Positions 7,456 through 15,696 of a stretch of 64,000 nt of DNA are shown here, one piece after another. The notes below the pieces were generated by a model that was given only the letters and a program-made list of their open reading frames with translations, was not told where the DNA came from and did no database searches. The position numbers and the translations under genes are program-made. The DNA comes from Streptomyces sp. NBC_01445 (lineage in GTDB: Bacteria > Actinomycetota > Actinomycetes > Streptomycetales > Streptomycetaceae): contig NZ_CP109485.1 of NCBI RefSeq assembly GCF_035918235.1, positions 7,355,001 through 7,419,000 of the forward strand, given 5' to 3'. How positions within the stretch are numbered: the stretch's first letter is position 1; each line of letters starts with the position of its first letter.

Positions 7456-9156
7456 ATGGCTAACCCCGCACGTCCGCCCCGCCCGACCCGCAACCGGTCC
7501 GCATCCGCTTCAGGAAACGCGGGTACCGGAAACGCCGGAAGGAATTCCCGGGGCGGAAGGTCCGGCGGAAAGGGCCGCGTTCCCGAGCGCCGGCCCACGC
7601 CGCCGCAGGAATTCACGATGCCGGAGAACACGACGCCCGCGCTGCCCGCGGCCGCGACGTTCGCCGAGCTCGACATGCCGGCCGGCCTTCTGAAGACGCT
7701 CACCGAGCAGGGCGTCACCGAGCCGTTCCCCATTCAGGGCGCCACCCTCCCCAACTCCCTCGCGGGGCGCGACCTCCTCGGCCGCGGCCGCACCGGCTCC
7801 GGCAAGACCCTCGCGTTCGGCCTGCCGATGCTCGCCCGCACGGCCGGCCTCAAGGCCGAGCCGCGCATGCCGCTGGCCCTCGTCCTCGTGCCGACCCGCG
7901 AGCTCGCCCAGCAGGTCACCGACGCCCTCACGCCGTACGCGGGCGCCGTCAGGCTCCGTCTCACCACCGTCGTCGGCGGCATGTCGATCTCTCGTCAGGC
8001 GTCCTCCCTGCGCCGCGGCGCGGACGTCGTCGTGGCGACGCCCGGCCGCCTCAAGGACCTCATCGAGCGCGGCGACTGCGACCTGTCCGAGGTGCGGATC
8101 ACCGTCCTCGACGAGGCCGATCAGATGGCCGACATGGGCTTCATGCCGCAGGTCACGGCGCTCCTCAAGCAGGTCGCCCCGGGTGGCCAGACCATGCTGT
8201 TCTCGGCGACGCTCGACCGGAACGTCGACCGGCTCGTCCGGCAGTTCCTGACCGACCCGGTCGTCCACTCCGTGGACCCGTCGGCCGGCGCCGTCACCAC
8301 GATGGAGCACCACGTCCTCCACGTGCTCGACGAGACCGACAAGAAGGCCGTCACCGCGCGCATCGCCGCCCGCGAAGGCCGCGTGATCCTCTTCGTCGAC
8401 ACCAAGCGGTCCGCCGACCGGCTCGCCAAGCGGCTCCTCGCCAGCGGAGTCCTCGCGGCGCCGCTGCACGGCGGACGCTCGCAGCCGCAGCGCAACCGCA
8501 CCCTGGAACAGTTCAAGGACGGCCGGGTCACGGCCCTCGTCGCCACGAACGTCGCCGCCCGCGGCATACACGTCGACGACCTCGGCCTCGTCGTGAACGT
8601 CGACCCGCCGACCGAGCACAAGGACTACCTGCACCGCGGCGGCCGCACCGCCCGCGCCGGCGAGTCCGGCAGCGTCGTCACGCTGGTCCTGCCCGAGCAG
8701 AAGCGCGACGTCACGCGCCTCATGCGGGACGCGGGCATCCGCCCGGAGACCACCCAGGTCAAGTCCACCGACGAAGAGCTCGTCCGCATCACCGGCGCGC
8801 GGGAGCCCTCCGGCGTCCCCGCCGTCATCGAGGTCCCGGAGCCGACCGCTCCGGCCGCCTCCGGTGCCCGCAAGCCGCGGCGCAGCCGTGGCGGCAGCGG
8901 ACGCGGCCAGGGCGGCGGCCAGGCAGGGCGTGCCCAGGGCGGGCGCGCGCAGGCCGGGCGCGGCGAAGGCGGCGGCCAGGGCGGCGGGCGCGGCCAGGCC
9001 GTCCAGGGAGGTCGCTCCCAGGGCGCCGGTGGCCGAGGCCAGGGCGGCCGTGGCCAGGGCGGTCCCGGGCAGGGCGGCGCCGGTCAGAGCGCCGGCGGGC
9101 GCGGCGGCCGGGCGCGGCGCGGTCCGCGTGACGCCGGGCGCGGCGCGGCCGCGTAA
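7456..9156 (+). CDS. DEAD-box ATP-dependent RNA helicase with Gly/Arg/Gln-rich tail
   Basis: A 566-residue RNA helicase. A basic, disordered N-terminus (1-60) is followed by the Q-motif region and Walker A GRTGSGKT (near 114). Next come PTRELAQQ, the DEAD box (VLDEADQM), FSAT, and motif VI HRGGRTARAG near 395. The last ~100 residues are low-complexity GQGGRGQGG repeats, likely a nonspecific RNA-binding or condensate-forming tail. AGGAAGG lies 9 nt before the ATG. It probably unwinds structured mRNA or rRNA in the cold, alongside the preceding cold-shock protein. Confidence 0.93.
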   Translation: MANPARPPRPTRNRSASASGNAGTGNAGRNSRGGRSGGKGRVPERRPTPPQEFTMPENTTPALPAAATFAELDMPAGLLKTLTEQGVTEPFPIQGATLPNSLAGRDLLGRGRTGSGKTLAFGLPMLARTAGLKAEPRMPLALVLVPTRELAQQVTDALTPYAGAVRLRLTTVVGGMSISRQASSLRRGADVVVATPGRLKDLIERGDCDLSEVRITVLDEADQMADMGFMPQVTALLKQVAPGGQTMLFSATLDRNVDRLVRQFLTDPVVHSVDPSAGAVTTMEHHVLHVLDETDKKAVTARIAAREGRVILFVDTKRSADRLAKRLLASGVLAAPLHGGRSQPQRNRTLEQFKDGRVTALVATNVAARGIHVDDLGLVVNVDPPTEHKDYLHRGGRTARAGESGSVVTLVLPEQKRDVTRLMRDAGIRPETTQVKSTDEELVRITGAREPSGVPAVIEVPEPTAPAASGARKPRRSRGGSGRGQGGGQAGRAQGGRAQAGRGEGGGQGGGRGQAVQGGRSQGAGGRGQGGRGQGGPGQGGAGQSAGGRGGRARRGPRDAGRGAAA

Positions 9157-9175
9157 GCGGTACTCCAGCCGAGCG

Positions 9176-9220
9176 GCGGGGCGGTGGGACGAGGCGAACA
9201 GCCTCGCCCCACCGCCCCGC
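9176..9220. terminator. Bidirectional terminator between helicase and phosphatase genes
   Basis: A 13-bp perfect outer stem (9176-9188 with 9208-9220), one A/C mismatch, then a 6-bp inner stem around GAACA. It lies between two convergent genes and can serve both. Confidence 0.75.
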
Positions 9221-9249
9221 TTCGCGTTCGCGTCAGTCTCGCGTTCGCG

Positions 9250-10161
9250 TCAGTCGAGCAGCCGGTGGCGCAGGGCCGCGACGGTGTCCAGGTCGAGGCC
9301 GAGCCCCTGCGAGACGTACCGGCCCAGGCTTCCGTAGTCCGCCCGCGCCTGGCCGACGGCCGCCGACAGATACTCCGTGCGGACCTCCTGGAGGGGGATC
9401 AGCAGGTCCGGGTCGAGCATCATGCCGGACTGCTTCAGCCCGTCGCGCACCTTCGCGTCGTACGCGGCGCGGAAGGTGTTCGACGCCAAGTAGTCGTCCA
9501 CGGCGGTCCGTTCGGGCACGCCGAGCAGGAGCAGCAGGACGTACGTCGTCCAGCCTGTGCGGTCCTTCCCCGACGTGCAGTGGTAAAGGAGCGCGCCCCG
9601 GCCGCCGGTGCCGTACGCGGCGTCGCGCAGTGTGGCCGCGAACCGCGCGCGGTTGTCCGCGTCCGACACGAACCGCGGATACACGCTCCGCATGAAGGCG
9701 GCCGCCCGGCCGCCGCCGAGCATCTCCTCCTGCCGCACGGGGTCCTTGGAACTGATGGCGGCCATCATCTGCGCGTACAGGCCGTTGTCCGATACCGGTC
9801 GCGAGTCCGGGGTGAGGCCGGCGGGGAGGCGGTCCGCGCCGTCGTACTGGACCTCCACCGGCACCCGGTAGTCGATCACCCGGCGCAGACCGAGGCCCGA
9901 GAGCGTCGTGACGTCGGCGTCGGTGAGCTTGGACAGGGCATCGGCGCGGTAGACGAGCCCGTGGCGGACGCGACCGCCGCCGAGGGCCCGACAGCCGCCC
10001 ACGTCACGGACGTTGACCGCGCCCTGGAGCGGGATGTGCCGGATCGGCGGGTCCTGGTACGGACGCCGTCCGGCCGCGGCGGCACCGGGTGCGACGGCCG
10101 CGGCCGTCAGGGTGGTGAGCGCGGCGCCGACGAGGGCGCGTCTGGACACAGTGCGTGGCAT
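9250..10161 (-). CDS. Secreted tyrosine-protein phosphatase (Y_phosphatase3 family)
   Basis: A 303-residue protein with a twin-arginine type signal (SRRALVGAAL, cleavage after an Ala-rich stretch near 30), so it probably acts outside the cell. The P-loop HCTSGKDR (residues 194-201) carries Cys195 and Arg201. VNVRDVGG near 50 is typical of this family of tyrosine/phosphoinositide phosphatases. It is convergent with the helicase gene and followed closely upstream by the ipdC operon. No link to steroid use is evident. Confidence 0.87.
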   Translation of the reverse strand: MPRTVSRRALVGAALTTLTAAAVAPGAAAAGRRPYQDPPIRHIPLQGAVNVRDVGGCRALGGGRVRHGLVYRADALSKLTDADVTTLSGLGLRRVIDYRVPVEVQYDGADRLPAGLTPDSRPVSDNGLYAQMMAAISSKDPVRQEEMLGGGRAAAFMRSVYPRFVSDADNRARFAATLRDAAYGTGGRGALLYHCTSGKDRTGWTTYVLLLLLGVPERTAVDDYLASNTFRAAYDAKVRDGLKQSGMMLDPDLLIPLQEVRTEYLSAAVGQARADYGSLGRYVSQGLGLDLDTVAALRHRLLD

Positions 10162-10188
10162 CGCTGAACTCCCTTGCGGGAAGCGGGA

Positions 10189-11253
10189 TCACCCTGGGGT
10201 AGGCAGGGTGCCGAGCACGTGCCGGGCCTCGGTCATCACGCGGGTGACGAGTTCCTCGCAGCTCGGGAGGTCCTCGATCACCCCCGCGACCTGGCCCGAT
10301 GCCATGACACCGAGGTCGGTGCGGCCCTCGACCATGGACGCCTTGAGGAGCATGGGGGTGTTCGCGGCGAGCAGGACCTGGCTCCACGACAGTTCCTTGC
10401 CGTGCTTCATCGCCAGCCCGTCGCGGACCATCTGCGGCCAGCTCAGGCCCGACAGCTTCCTGAACCCGGCGGCCCGCCGCACGGCCTGCACGAGCGCGCG
10501 CGTGCGGCCCGCCCGTTCGAGTGAGTTGACGAGATCGGTACGCAGCATGCGGTGCGGCAGACCGTCCACGGCCGTCGTCACGGTGACGTCCTGGACCGTG
10601 GCCGCCAGATATCTCGCCTTCACCGCGTCCGGGACGGTCGAGTCGGAGGTGAGCAGGAAACGGGTGCCCATGGCGACGCCGGCCGCGCCGTACGCGAGGG
10701 CCGCGACCAGGCCGCGCCCGTCGTGGAACCCGCCCGCGCCGATCACCGGGATGTCCACGGCGTCCACGACCTGCGGCAGCAGCACCGTCGTCGCGACGTC
10801 CCCCGTGTGGCCGCCGCCCTCGCCGCCCTGCACGATGACGGCGTCCGCGCCCCACGCTGCGACCTTCTCGGCGTGACGCCGGGCACCGATGGAGGGGATG
10901 ACGACGACGCCCGCGTCCTTCAGCTCGGCGATCAGGTCACGGGACGGCGCGAGCGCGAACGAGGCGACCCGCACACCCTCGTCGATGATCACCCGCACGC
11001 GGTCCCGCGCGTCACCGGCATCCGCGCGCAGATTGACCCCGAAGGGTTCGCCCGTACGGGACTTCACCTCGCGCACCGCCGACCTGAGCTGGTCGAGGGT
11101 CATGGTGGCGGAGGCGAGGATGCCGAGCGCCCCGGCGTTCGCCGACGCCGACACGAGGCGCGGGCCCGCGACCCAGCCCATGCCGGTCTGCACCAGCGGG
11201 TGGCGCACGCCGACCAGCTCGGTGAACGCCGTCTCGATGGTCGAGTCGCTCAT
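10189..11253 (-). CDS. ipdC: Flavin-dependent reductase, IpdC-like (nitronate monooxygenase fold)
   Basis: A 354-residue FMN TIM-barrel protein of the nitronate monooxygenase family. It starts with HPLVQTGMGWVAGPRLVSA, followed by GGEGGGHTGDVATTVLLPQ near 145 and IGAGGFHDGRGLVAALAYGA near 175. The ATG at 11253 overlaps the stop of the fused ipdAB gene, and upstream extensions are spurious. Position and family match mycobacterial IpdC (Rv3553), which acts on the ring-C/D CoA intermediate before ring opening. Database-style naming as nitronate monooxygenase would be misleading here. Confidence 0.83.
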   Translation of the reverse strand: MSDSTIETAFTELVGVRHPLVQTGMGWVAGPRLVSASANAGALGILASATMTLDQLRSAVREVKSRTGEPFGVNLRADAGDARDRVRVIIDEGVRVASFALAPSRDLIAELKDAGVVVIPSIGARRHAEKVAAWGADAVIVQGGEGGGHTGDVATTVLLPQVVDAVDIPVIGAGGFHDGRGLVAALAYGAAGVAMGTRFLLTSDSTVPDAVKARYLAATVQDVTVTTAVDGLPHRMLRTDLVNSLERAGRTRALVQAVRRAAGFRKLSGLSWPQMVRDGLAMKHGKELSWSQVLLAANTPMLLKASMVEGRTDLGVMASGQVAGVIEDLPSCEELVTRVMTEARHVLGTLPTPG

Positions 11254-12908
11254 ACGGGCCTGACCTCGCGGTCGCGCAGGCCCTTCGGGTCGATGACTTC
11301 GCGGATCAGCCGGAGCTCCTCGGCGGTGGGCTCGCGCGTGTACGGCACGTCGCCCCCGTCCGGCAGGACGAGCGGGAAGCCCGTCGCCGCGATCACCTCG
11401 TCGACGGTGACCCCGGGGTGCACGGACGCGAGGCGCATCGAGCGGTCCGGCGTCTCGAAGTCGAAGACGCCGAGGTTCGACACGACGCGCGGGATGCGGT
11501 GGTATCGCGTCGCCGACGGTCCCGCCGCGGCGGCGCTGTCGTACCCGACCCCGCTGATCATGTCGACCTTCTCGACGAACACGCGCGCGGAGTGCTTCGG
11601 GACCCAGTAACTCACCGGATTGTTGAGGGTGTTGACGGGTGCGCCGCGGACCCCGAGCAGTTGGCGGGCGGGGCGGTCCCAGTCGCCGATGCACGAGATG
11701 TTCTGGTTGCCGTGCCGGTCGATCTGGCTCGCGCCCATCATCACGTGGCGCCTGCCGCCGGTGACCATGGTGAGGTGCTGACGGTACGGAAGCCAGCCCT
11801 CCGGCTCCCCGTCGAGCCCCACGGTCATCGCCTCGCCGTCGGTGAGGAGGAGGTCGGGGGAGAAGGTGCGCTTGGCGAGGCGGGCCCCGACGGACGGGAT
11901 CAGGCCCATGGGGCTCGCCAGGATCTCACCGCTGTCGCGCCAGGCGTCGGCGCAGGCGATGACGCAGTATTCGGCGCGGGTGAGGGTGGTGGCGGGAGTG
12001 GTGGTTGTTGTTACCGGGGCTGCTGTCGCCGGTGTGGCTGTGGCTCCGGCGGGCTGCTCGCGCTCCGCGTGCCAGGTCCGTACGGCTTCCTGGTAGCTCT
12101 TCTCGTCGCCGCGCGCGGGCAGGAAGCGCTCGGCGAACTCGGGCCAGGGCGTGGTCGCGTACAGCTTCTGGAATGCTTCGTCCCGCCCGTAGTCGGGTAC
12201 GCACGACGTGAAGTGCGCGCCGTTCGGCGTCTCGACCACGCCGGTGACCGCGTGCCGCTTGACGAGGAGGGTCTGCGGAACGGCGTCCCCGACGTCGCCG
12301 AACCCCTCCACCAGCTCCTCGCACGACACGTACGCCGTGTCGGCCGCCTCGCAGAACAGGTCGTCGAAGTACGGGTCGGGGCCGAGGTACTGGCCGTTTC
12401 CGTGCCGGTCCGCGCGGTTCATGTGGACGAGCGCCGCATCCATCCGCAGCGCCGGCATCGCGACCAGCGTCTCCCCGTCCTCGTACGGCGAACCGACCGT
12501 CTTCAGCGCCGGGTTGACGCGCATGACGTCCGAGCCGATGCCGGCCCGCACCGGGATGAAGGGGAGCCGGTTCGCCGCGGCGTGCAGGCCCCACATGAAC
12601 ATCGCCTCGTCGACCTCCGTCAGCTCGAACGCGCCGCGCTGGCGGGCCTCGCGGAAGTGCGGTTCGAGCGGGATCGAGTCGAGGGTCACGAAGGCCGTGA
12701 CCAGCTTGCGGATCTTCCCGGCGGCGGCGAGCAGGCCGACGTCCGGGCCGCCGTACGCGATGACGGTCAGATCCGTGACGTCGCTGCGCAGCAGGGCCCG
12801 TACGAGGGCCATGGGCTTGCGGCGCGAGCCCCAGCCACCGATGCCGATGGTCATGCCGCTGCGGAGGCGGGCGACGACGTCCTCGGGCGTCATGGTCTTG
12901 TCCGTCAC
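11250..12908 (-). CDS. ipdAB: Fused IpdA-IpdB ring-D hydrolase (type I CoA-transferase fold)
   Basis: One uninterrupted 552-residue frame contains both subunits of the COCHEA-CoA hydrolase. Residues about 5-290 resemble IpdA (SGMTIGIGGWGSRRKPMALV near 17-36, then ELTEVDEAMF near 95). Residues about 325-552 resemble IpdB (GEILASPMGLIPSVGARLA, RHVMMGASQIDRHGNQNIS, VVSNLGVFDF, IDPKGLRDREVRPV). A Thr/Ala/Pro-rich linker joins them near 300-320. In mycobacteria and rhodococci these are separate genes. The start is GTG 12908, overlapping the echA20 stop (GTGA); ATG 12893 is the alternative. The equivalent of the IpdA catalytic Glu should lie in the 95-101 stretch. Confidence 0.85.
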   Translation of the reverse strand: MTDKTMTPEDVVARLRSGMTIGIGGWGSRRKPMALVRALLRSDVTDLTVIAYGGPDVGLLAAAGKIRKLVTAFVTLDSIPLEPHFREARQRGAFELTEVDEAMFMWGLHAAANRLPFIPVRAGIGSDVMRVNPALKTVGSPYEDGETLVAMPALRMDAALVHMNRADRHGNGQYLGPDPYFDDLFCEAADTAYVSCEELVEGFGDVGDAVPQTLLVKRHAVTGVVETPNGAHFTSCVPDYGRDEAFQKLYATTPWPEFAERFLPARGDEKSYQEAVRTWHAEREQPAGATATPATAAPVTTTTTPATTLTRAEYCVIACADAWRDSGEILASPMGLIPSVGARLAKRTFSPDLLLTDGEAMTVGLDGEPEGWLPYRQHLTMVTGGRRHVMMGASQIDRHGNQNISCIGDWDRPARQLLGVRGAPVNTLNNPVSYWVPKHSARVFVEKVDMISGVGYDSAAAAGPSATRYHRIPRVVSNLGVFDFETPDRSMRLASVHPGVTVDEVIAATGFPLVLPDGGDVPYTREPTAEELRLIREVIDPKGLRDREVRPV

Positions 12909-13726
12909 TTGGCTTCCCCCTTGGTTGCCGTGTCCGTGCCTGCGGCAGCACTTGTGTCTGTGCCTGTGTCTGTGCCTGCGTCTGTGCCGAACGTGTCGCG
13001 GATGCGGTCCGCGACGCCGCTGAGGTTCGCCTCGAAGGTGAAGCCCTGCTCGAAGCGGTAGCTCCGGCGTACGTCGACGGGGTCGATGCCGTTGATCGCG
13101 GCCTTGGCGAGGCGGATGAGCGAGCCGTCCTTGCGGGCGATCTCGCGGGCCAGGTCCAGTGCGGCGGCCCGGAGTTCGGCCCGCGGCACGACCTTCCAGA
13201 CGGAACCGTGCGCGTGCAGTTCCTGCGCCGTCGCCGTGCGCGAGGTGTAGTAGAGGGTGCGCATCAGGTGCTGCGGCACGAGCCTGGCGAGATGGGTCGC
13301 GGCGCCGAGCGCTCCGCGGTCGAGCTCGGGGAGGCCGAACGTGGCGTCGTCCGAGGCGACGATCGCGTCCGCGTTGCCCACGAGGCCGATGCCGCCGCCC
13401 AGACAGAAGCCGTTGACCGCGGCGACGACCGGCACCTCGCACTCGTACACGGCCGCGAAGGCCTCGTAGCAGCCGCGGTTGGCGCCGATGAGGGCGCTGT
13501 GGCCGCCGGACGCCGTGTCGCGCTGCATCTCCTTGATGTCGACGCCCGCGTTGAACCCCCGGCCCTCGGAGGCGAGGACGACGCAGCGCACGTCCGGGTC
13601 GCGGCCCGCCGCGCGCAGGGCGTCGGCCAGGTCGTACCAGCCCCGCACCGGCAGCGCGTTGACCGGAGGGAAGTCCACCGTGACGACGGCGATCCCCTTT
13701 TCGGGTGAGGAGGTGGAGACACCCAT
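12905..13726 (-). CDS. echA20: Crotonase-family ring-C lyase, EchA20-like
   Basis: A 273-residue crotonase with oxyanion-hole segments GFNAGVDIKEM near 60 and NGFCLGGGIGLVGNAD near 110, plus LDRGALGAATHLARLVP. It is first in the operon echA20-ipdAB-ipdC, the order of Rv3550-Rv3553. EchA20 opens ring C of the bicyclic CoA ester there. The last ~30 residues are a repetitive GTDTGTDT tail encoded by a 12-nt tandem repeat and absent from the core fold. The stop overlaps the ipdAB GTG. Confidence 0.85.
   Translation of the reverse strand: MGVSTSSPEKGIAVVTVDFPPVNALPVRGWYDLADALRAAGRDPDVRCVVLASEGRGFNAGVDIKEMQRDTASGGHSALIGANRGCYEAFAAVYECEVPVVAAVNGFCLGGGIGLVGNADAIVASDDATFGLPELDRGALGAATHLARLVPQHLMRTLYYTSRTATAQELHAHGSVWKVVPRAELRAAALDLAREIARKDGSLIRLAKAAINGIDPVDVRRSYRFEQGFTFEANLSGVADRIRDTFGTDAGTDTGTDTSAAAGTDTATKGEAK
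12954..12988. repeat. 12-nt tandem repeat in the echA20 3' end
   Basis: About three copies of GTGTCTGTGCCT (plus strand), in frame, encode GTDT repeats at the C-terminus of the EchA20-like protein. They probably arose by slippage; multiples of 12 keep the frame and so could vary freely between strains. Confidence 0.75.
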
Positions 13727-13746
13727 GGCGTTCAGCTACCTTTCCA

Positions 13747-13766
13747 CCTAACGTTTGTTTGGTAGG
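13747..13766. promoter_or_regulatory. KstR2-like operator in the divergent echA20/SDR promoter
   Basis: CCTAACGTTTGTTTGGTAGG shares 17 of 20 positions with the site at 3040-3059, including the whole right half. The left half is more degenerate than at the first site. It lies 21 nt from the echA20 start and 49 nt from the preferred SDR start. It is the presumed second target of the kstR2-like repressor. Confidence 0.55.
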
Positions 13767-13814
13767 AAGGTAGCAGGCGATGGGGACGAGCGGAATGGAC
13801 CTGGGGTGGATGGC

Positions 13815-14570
13815 ATGGATCTGAGCTCAAGGCCCCTGAGGGGGAAGGTCGCGGTCGTCACCGGGGGCACGCGGGGCGTCGGGGCCGGGATCGCGGCGGC
13901 GTTCGTGCGGGCGGGGGCGGATGTCGTGGTGTGTGCGCGCAGACCCCCCGAAGAGCCGCTGCCCGGCTGCGAGTTCATACCGGTCGACCTGCGGGACGGT
14001 CCGGCCGTACGGCGCTTCTTCGCGGGCCTCGACCGGGTGGACGTGCTGGTGAACAACGCGGGAGGCACGCCGTACCGGCTGCTCGGCGAGTCCGACGCGG
14101 AGCGGCACGCGCGCGTGGTCGAGCTCAATCTCACGGCGCCGATGACCGCGTCGCTGGCCGCGCGGGAGCAACTGCGGCGTACGCGCGGCGCCGTCGTGAT
14201 GATCGGCAGCGTGAGTGGCGCGCGACCCTCCCCGGGCACGGCGGCCTACGGGGCGGCCAAGGCGGGCCTGGAGAACCTTGCACGCTCGATGGCGGTGGAG
14301 TGGGCGCCCGAGATACGGGTGAACACGCTGGTCCTCGGGATGGTGCGCACCGAGCTGTCCCATCTGCACTACGGGGACGAGGAAGGCGTGGCGGCGGTGG
14401 GGCGCACGGTGCCGATCGGCCGCCTCGCCGAACCGTCGGAGATCGGGGACGCGGCGGTGTTCCTCGCCTCGGACACGGCGTCGTACATCACGGGGGCGAG
14501 CCTCCTGGTGCACGGAGGCGGGGAGCGGCCGGCGTTCCTGGACGCGGCAACTGTCAACAAGGAGGCGTGA
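13815..14570 (+). CDS. SDR oxidoreductase, Rv3549c-like
   Basis: A short-chain dehydrogenase of 251 residues with VTGGTRGVGAG near 15, DVLVNNAGG near 75, a catalytic Ser in IGSVSGARP and Tyr/Lys in YGAAKAG. The frame is open from a TTG at 13755, but that codon lies inside the operator, so I take the ATG at 13815 (MDLSSRPL). It is divergent from echA20 and followed by a second SDR gene, the arrangement of Rv3549c/Rv3548c. An HIP-pathway dehydrogenase role is inferred; substrate unknown. Confidence 0.8.
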   Translation: MDLSSRPLRGKVAVVTGGTRGVGAGIAAAFVRAGADVVVCARRPPEEPLPGCEFIPVDLRDGPAVRRFFAGLDRVDVLVNNAGGTPYRLLGESDAERHARVVELNLTAPMTASLAAREQLRRTRGAVVMIGSVSGARPSPGTAAYGAAKAGLENLARSMAVEWAPEIRVNTLVLGMVRTELSHLHYGDEEGVAAVGRTVPIGRLAEPSEIGDAAVFLASDTASYITGASLLVHGGGERPAFLDAATVNKEA

Positions 14571-14571
14571 C

Positions 14572-15519
14572 ATGGAGAAGGGCACGGGAGCGGACATGGG
14601 TGCGGGTGCTGGTTCAGGGCTGTGTGCGGGGCGGGTCGTGGTCGTGACGGGGGCCGGGCGTGGCCTGGGGCGCGCGCACGCGCTGGCGTTCGCCGCCGAG
14701 GGCGCACGGGTCGTGGTCAACGATCTGGGGGTGGGCCTGGACGGGGCCCCGGCGCCGGACAGTCCGGCGGCCCAAGTGGTCGAGGAGATACGGGCCCTGG
14801 GCGGCGAGGCGGTCGCCCACGGCGGGGACATCGCGACCACGGAGGGCGCCGCGTCCCTCGTCGCCACGGCCCTCGACAGCTTCGGGCGCCTGGACACGCT
14901 GGTCAACAACGCCGGCTTTCTCCGCGACCGGATGCTGGTCAACCTCGACGAGGACGACTGGGACGCGGTCATGCGGGTGCATCTCAAGGGCCACTTCCTG
15001 CCCTTGAAGCACGCGGCGGCGCACTGGCGCGCGGAGGCGAAGGCGGGCAGGACACCCTTGGCCCGGGTCGTGAACACGTCGTCGGGAGCGGGTCTGCTCG
15101 GCTCGGTGGGCCAGGGCAACTACAGCGCGGCGAAGGCCGGCATCGTGGGCCTGACCCTGGTCGCCGCGGCGGAGATGGGGCGGTACGGGGTGCAGGTGAA
15201 CGCGGTCGCGCCGGCGGCCCGCACCCGCATGACGGAGCGCACGTTCGCCGACACGATGGCCGCCCCCGAGGACGGCTTCGACGCGATGGCCCCGGAGAAC
15301 GTGTCGCCGGTGGTGGTGTGGCTCGGCTCCGCCGCGAGCGACGGCGTGACCGGCCGCGTCTTCGAGGCGGAGGCCGGCCGCATCACGGTCATGGAGGGCT
15401 GGCGCCCGGGCCCCACCGCCGACAAGGCGGCACGCTGGACCCCGGCCGAGGCCGGGGAGGCGGCGAGGGAACTCCTCGGCAGGGCGGAGGTTCCGGGGGC
15501 GGTGTACGGGAGCGGGTGA
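14572..15519 (+). CDS. SDR oxidoreductase, Rv3548c-like
   Basis: A 315-residue short-chain dehydrogenase with VTGAGRGLGRAHALAFAAEGARVVV near 25, the longer NDLGVGLDG insertion typical of multifunctional-enzyme type SDRs, LVNNAGFLRD near 110, and YSAAKAG. AAGGAGG lies 7 nt before the ATG, the strongest ribosome site in this operon. One base separates it from the previous SDR. It likely acts on a CoA ester of the C/D-ring pathway. Confidence 0.8.
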   Translation: MEKGTGADMGAGAGSGLCAGRVVVVTGAGRGLGRAHALAFAAEGARVVVNDLGVGLDGAPAPDSPAAQVVEEIRALGGEAVAHGGDIATTEGAASLVATALDSFGRLDTLVNNAGFLRDRMLVNLDEDDWDAVMRVHLKGHFLPLKHAAAHWRAEAKAGRTPLARVVNTSSGAGLLGSVGQGNYSAAKAGIVGLTLVAAAEMGRYGVQVNAVAPAARTRMTERTFADTMAAPEDGFDAMAPENVSPVVVWLGSAASDGVTGRVFEAEAGRITVMEGWRPGPTADKAARWTPAEAGEAARELLGRAEVPGAVYGSG

Positions 15520-15565
15520 AGCCGCAGTAGGGGCGTGCCCCCGCCCCTACGGGCCCGCCGGCACC

Positions 15566-15603
15566 TTCCCGCTGAGCTGCGTCACCTTCCCGCTGAGCGG
15601 GAA
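15566..15603. promoter_or_regulatory. Candidate IclR operator upstream of hsaE: duplicated half-site plus palindrome
   Basis: TTCCCGCTGAGCGGGAA at 15587-15603 is a perfect 8+1+8 palindrome. The block CACCTTCCCGCTGAGC also occurs 21 bp upstream, two helical turns away on the same face. The same palindrome core recurs before hsaA at 22797-22813. In both cases a TAC(C/G)GT hexamer begins 32 nt after the palindrome end (15635-15640 here). That puts the palindrome near -50, a typical activator position. Assignment to the IclR protein at 20854-21723 is inferred. Confidence 0.6.
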
Positions 15604-15634
15604 TCCGGCCTCCCTCCACGTCCCGGCTCCGACC

Positions 15635-15640
15635 TACCGT
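15635..15640 (+). promoter_or_regulatory. Candidate -10 of the hsaE-kshB operon
   Basis: TACCGT, 57 nt before the hsaE start, sits at the same offset from the operator as TACGGT before hsaA. No good -35 is visible, consistent with dependence on an activator. Confidence 0.4.
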
Positions 15641-15696
15641 CTGGCCCACCGCGGTGCACCGCACCGCGGGTCAGACCGCCACCCCAAGGAGCCGAG

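Noticed and set aside
10189..11253. Calling this gene a nitronate monooxygenase that detoxifies propionate-3-nitronate
   Set aside because: The fold fits, but the position behind echA20 and ipdAB matches the steroid enzyme IpdC much better.
13755..13814. Upstream TTG start for the first SDR gene of the plus-strand pair
   Set aside because: The codon lies inside the KstR2-like operator and lacks a ribosome site; ATG 13815 gives the normal SDR N-terminus.
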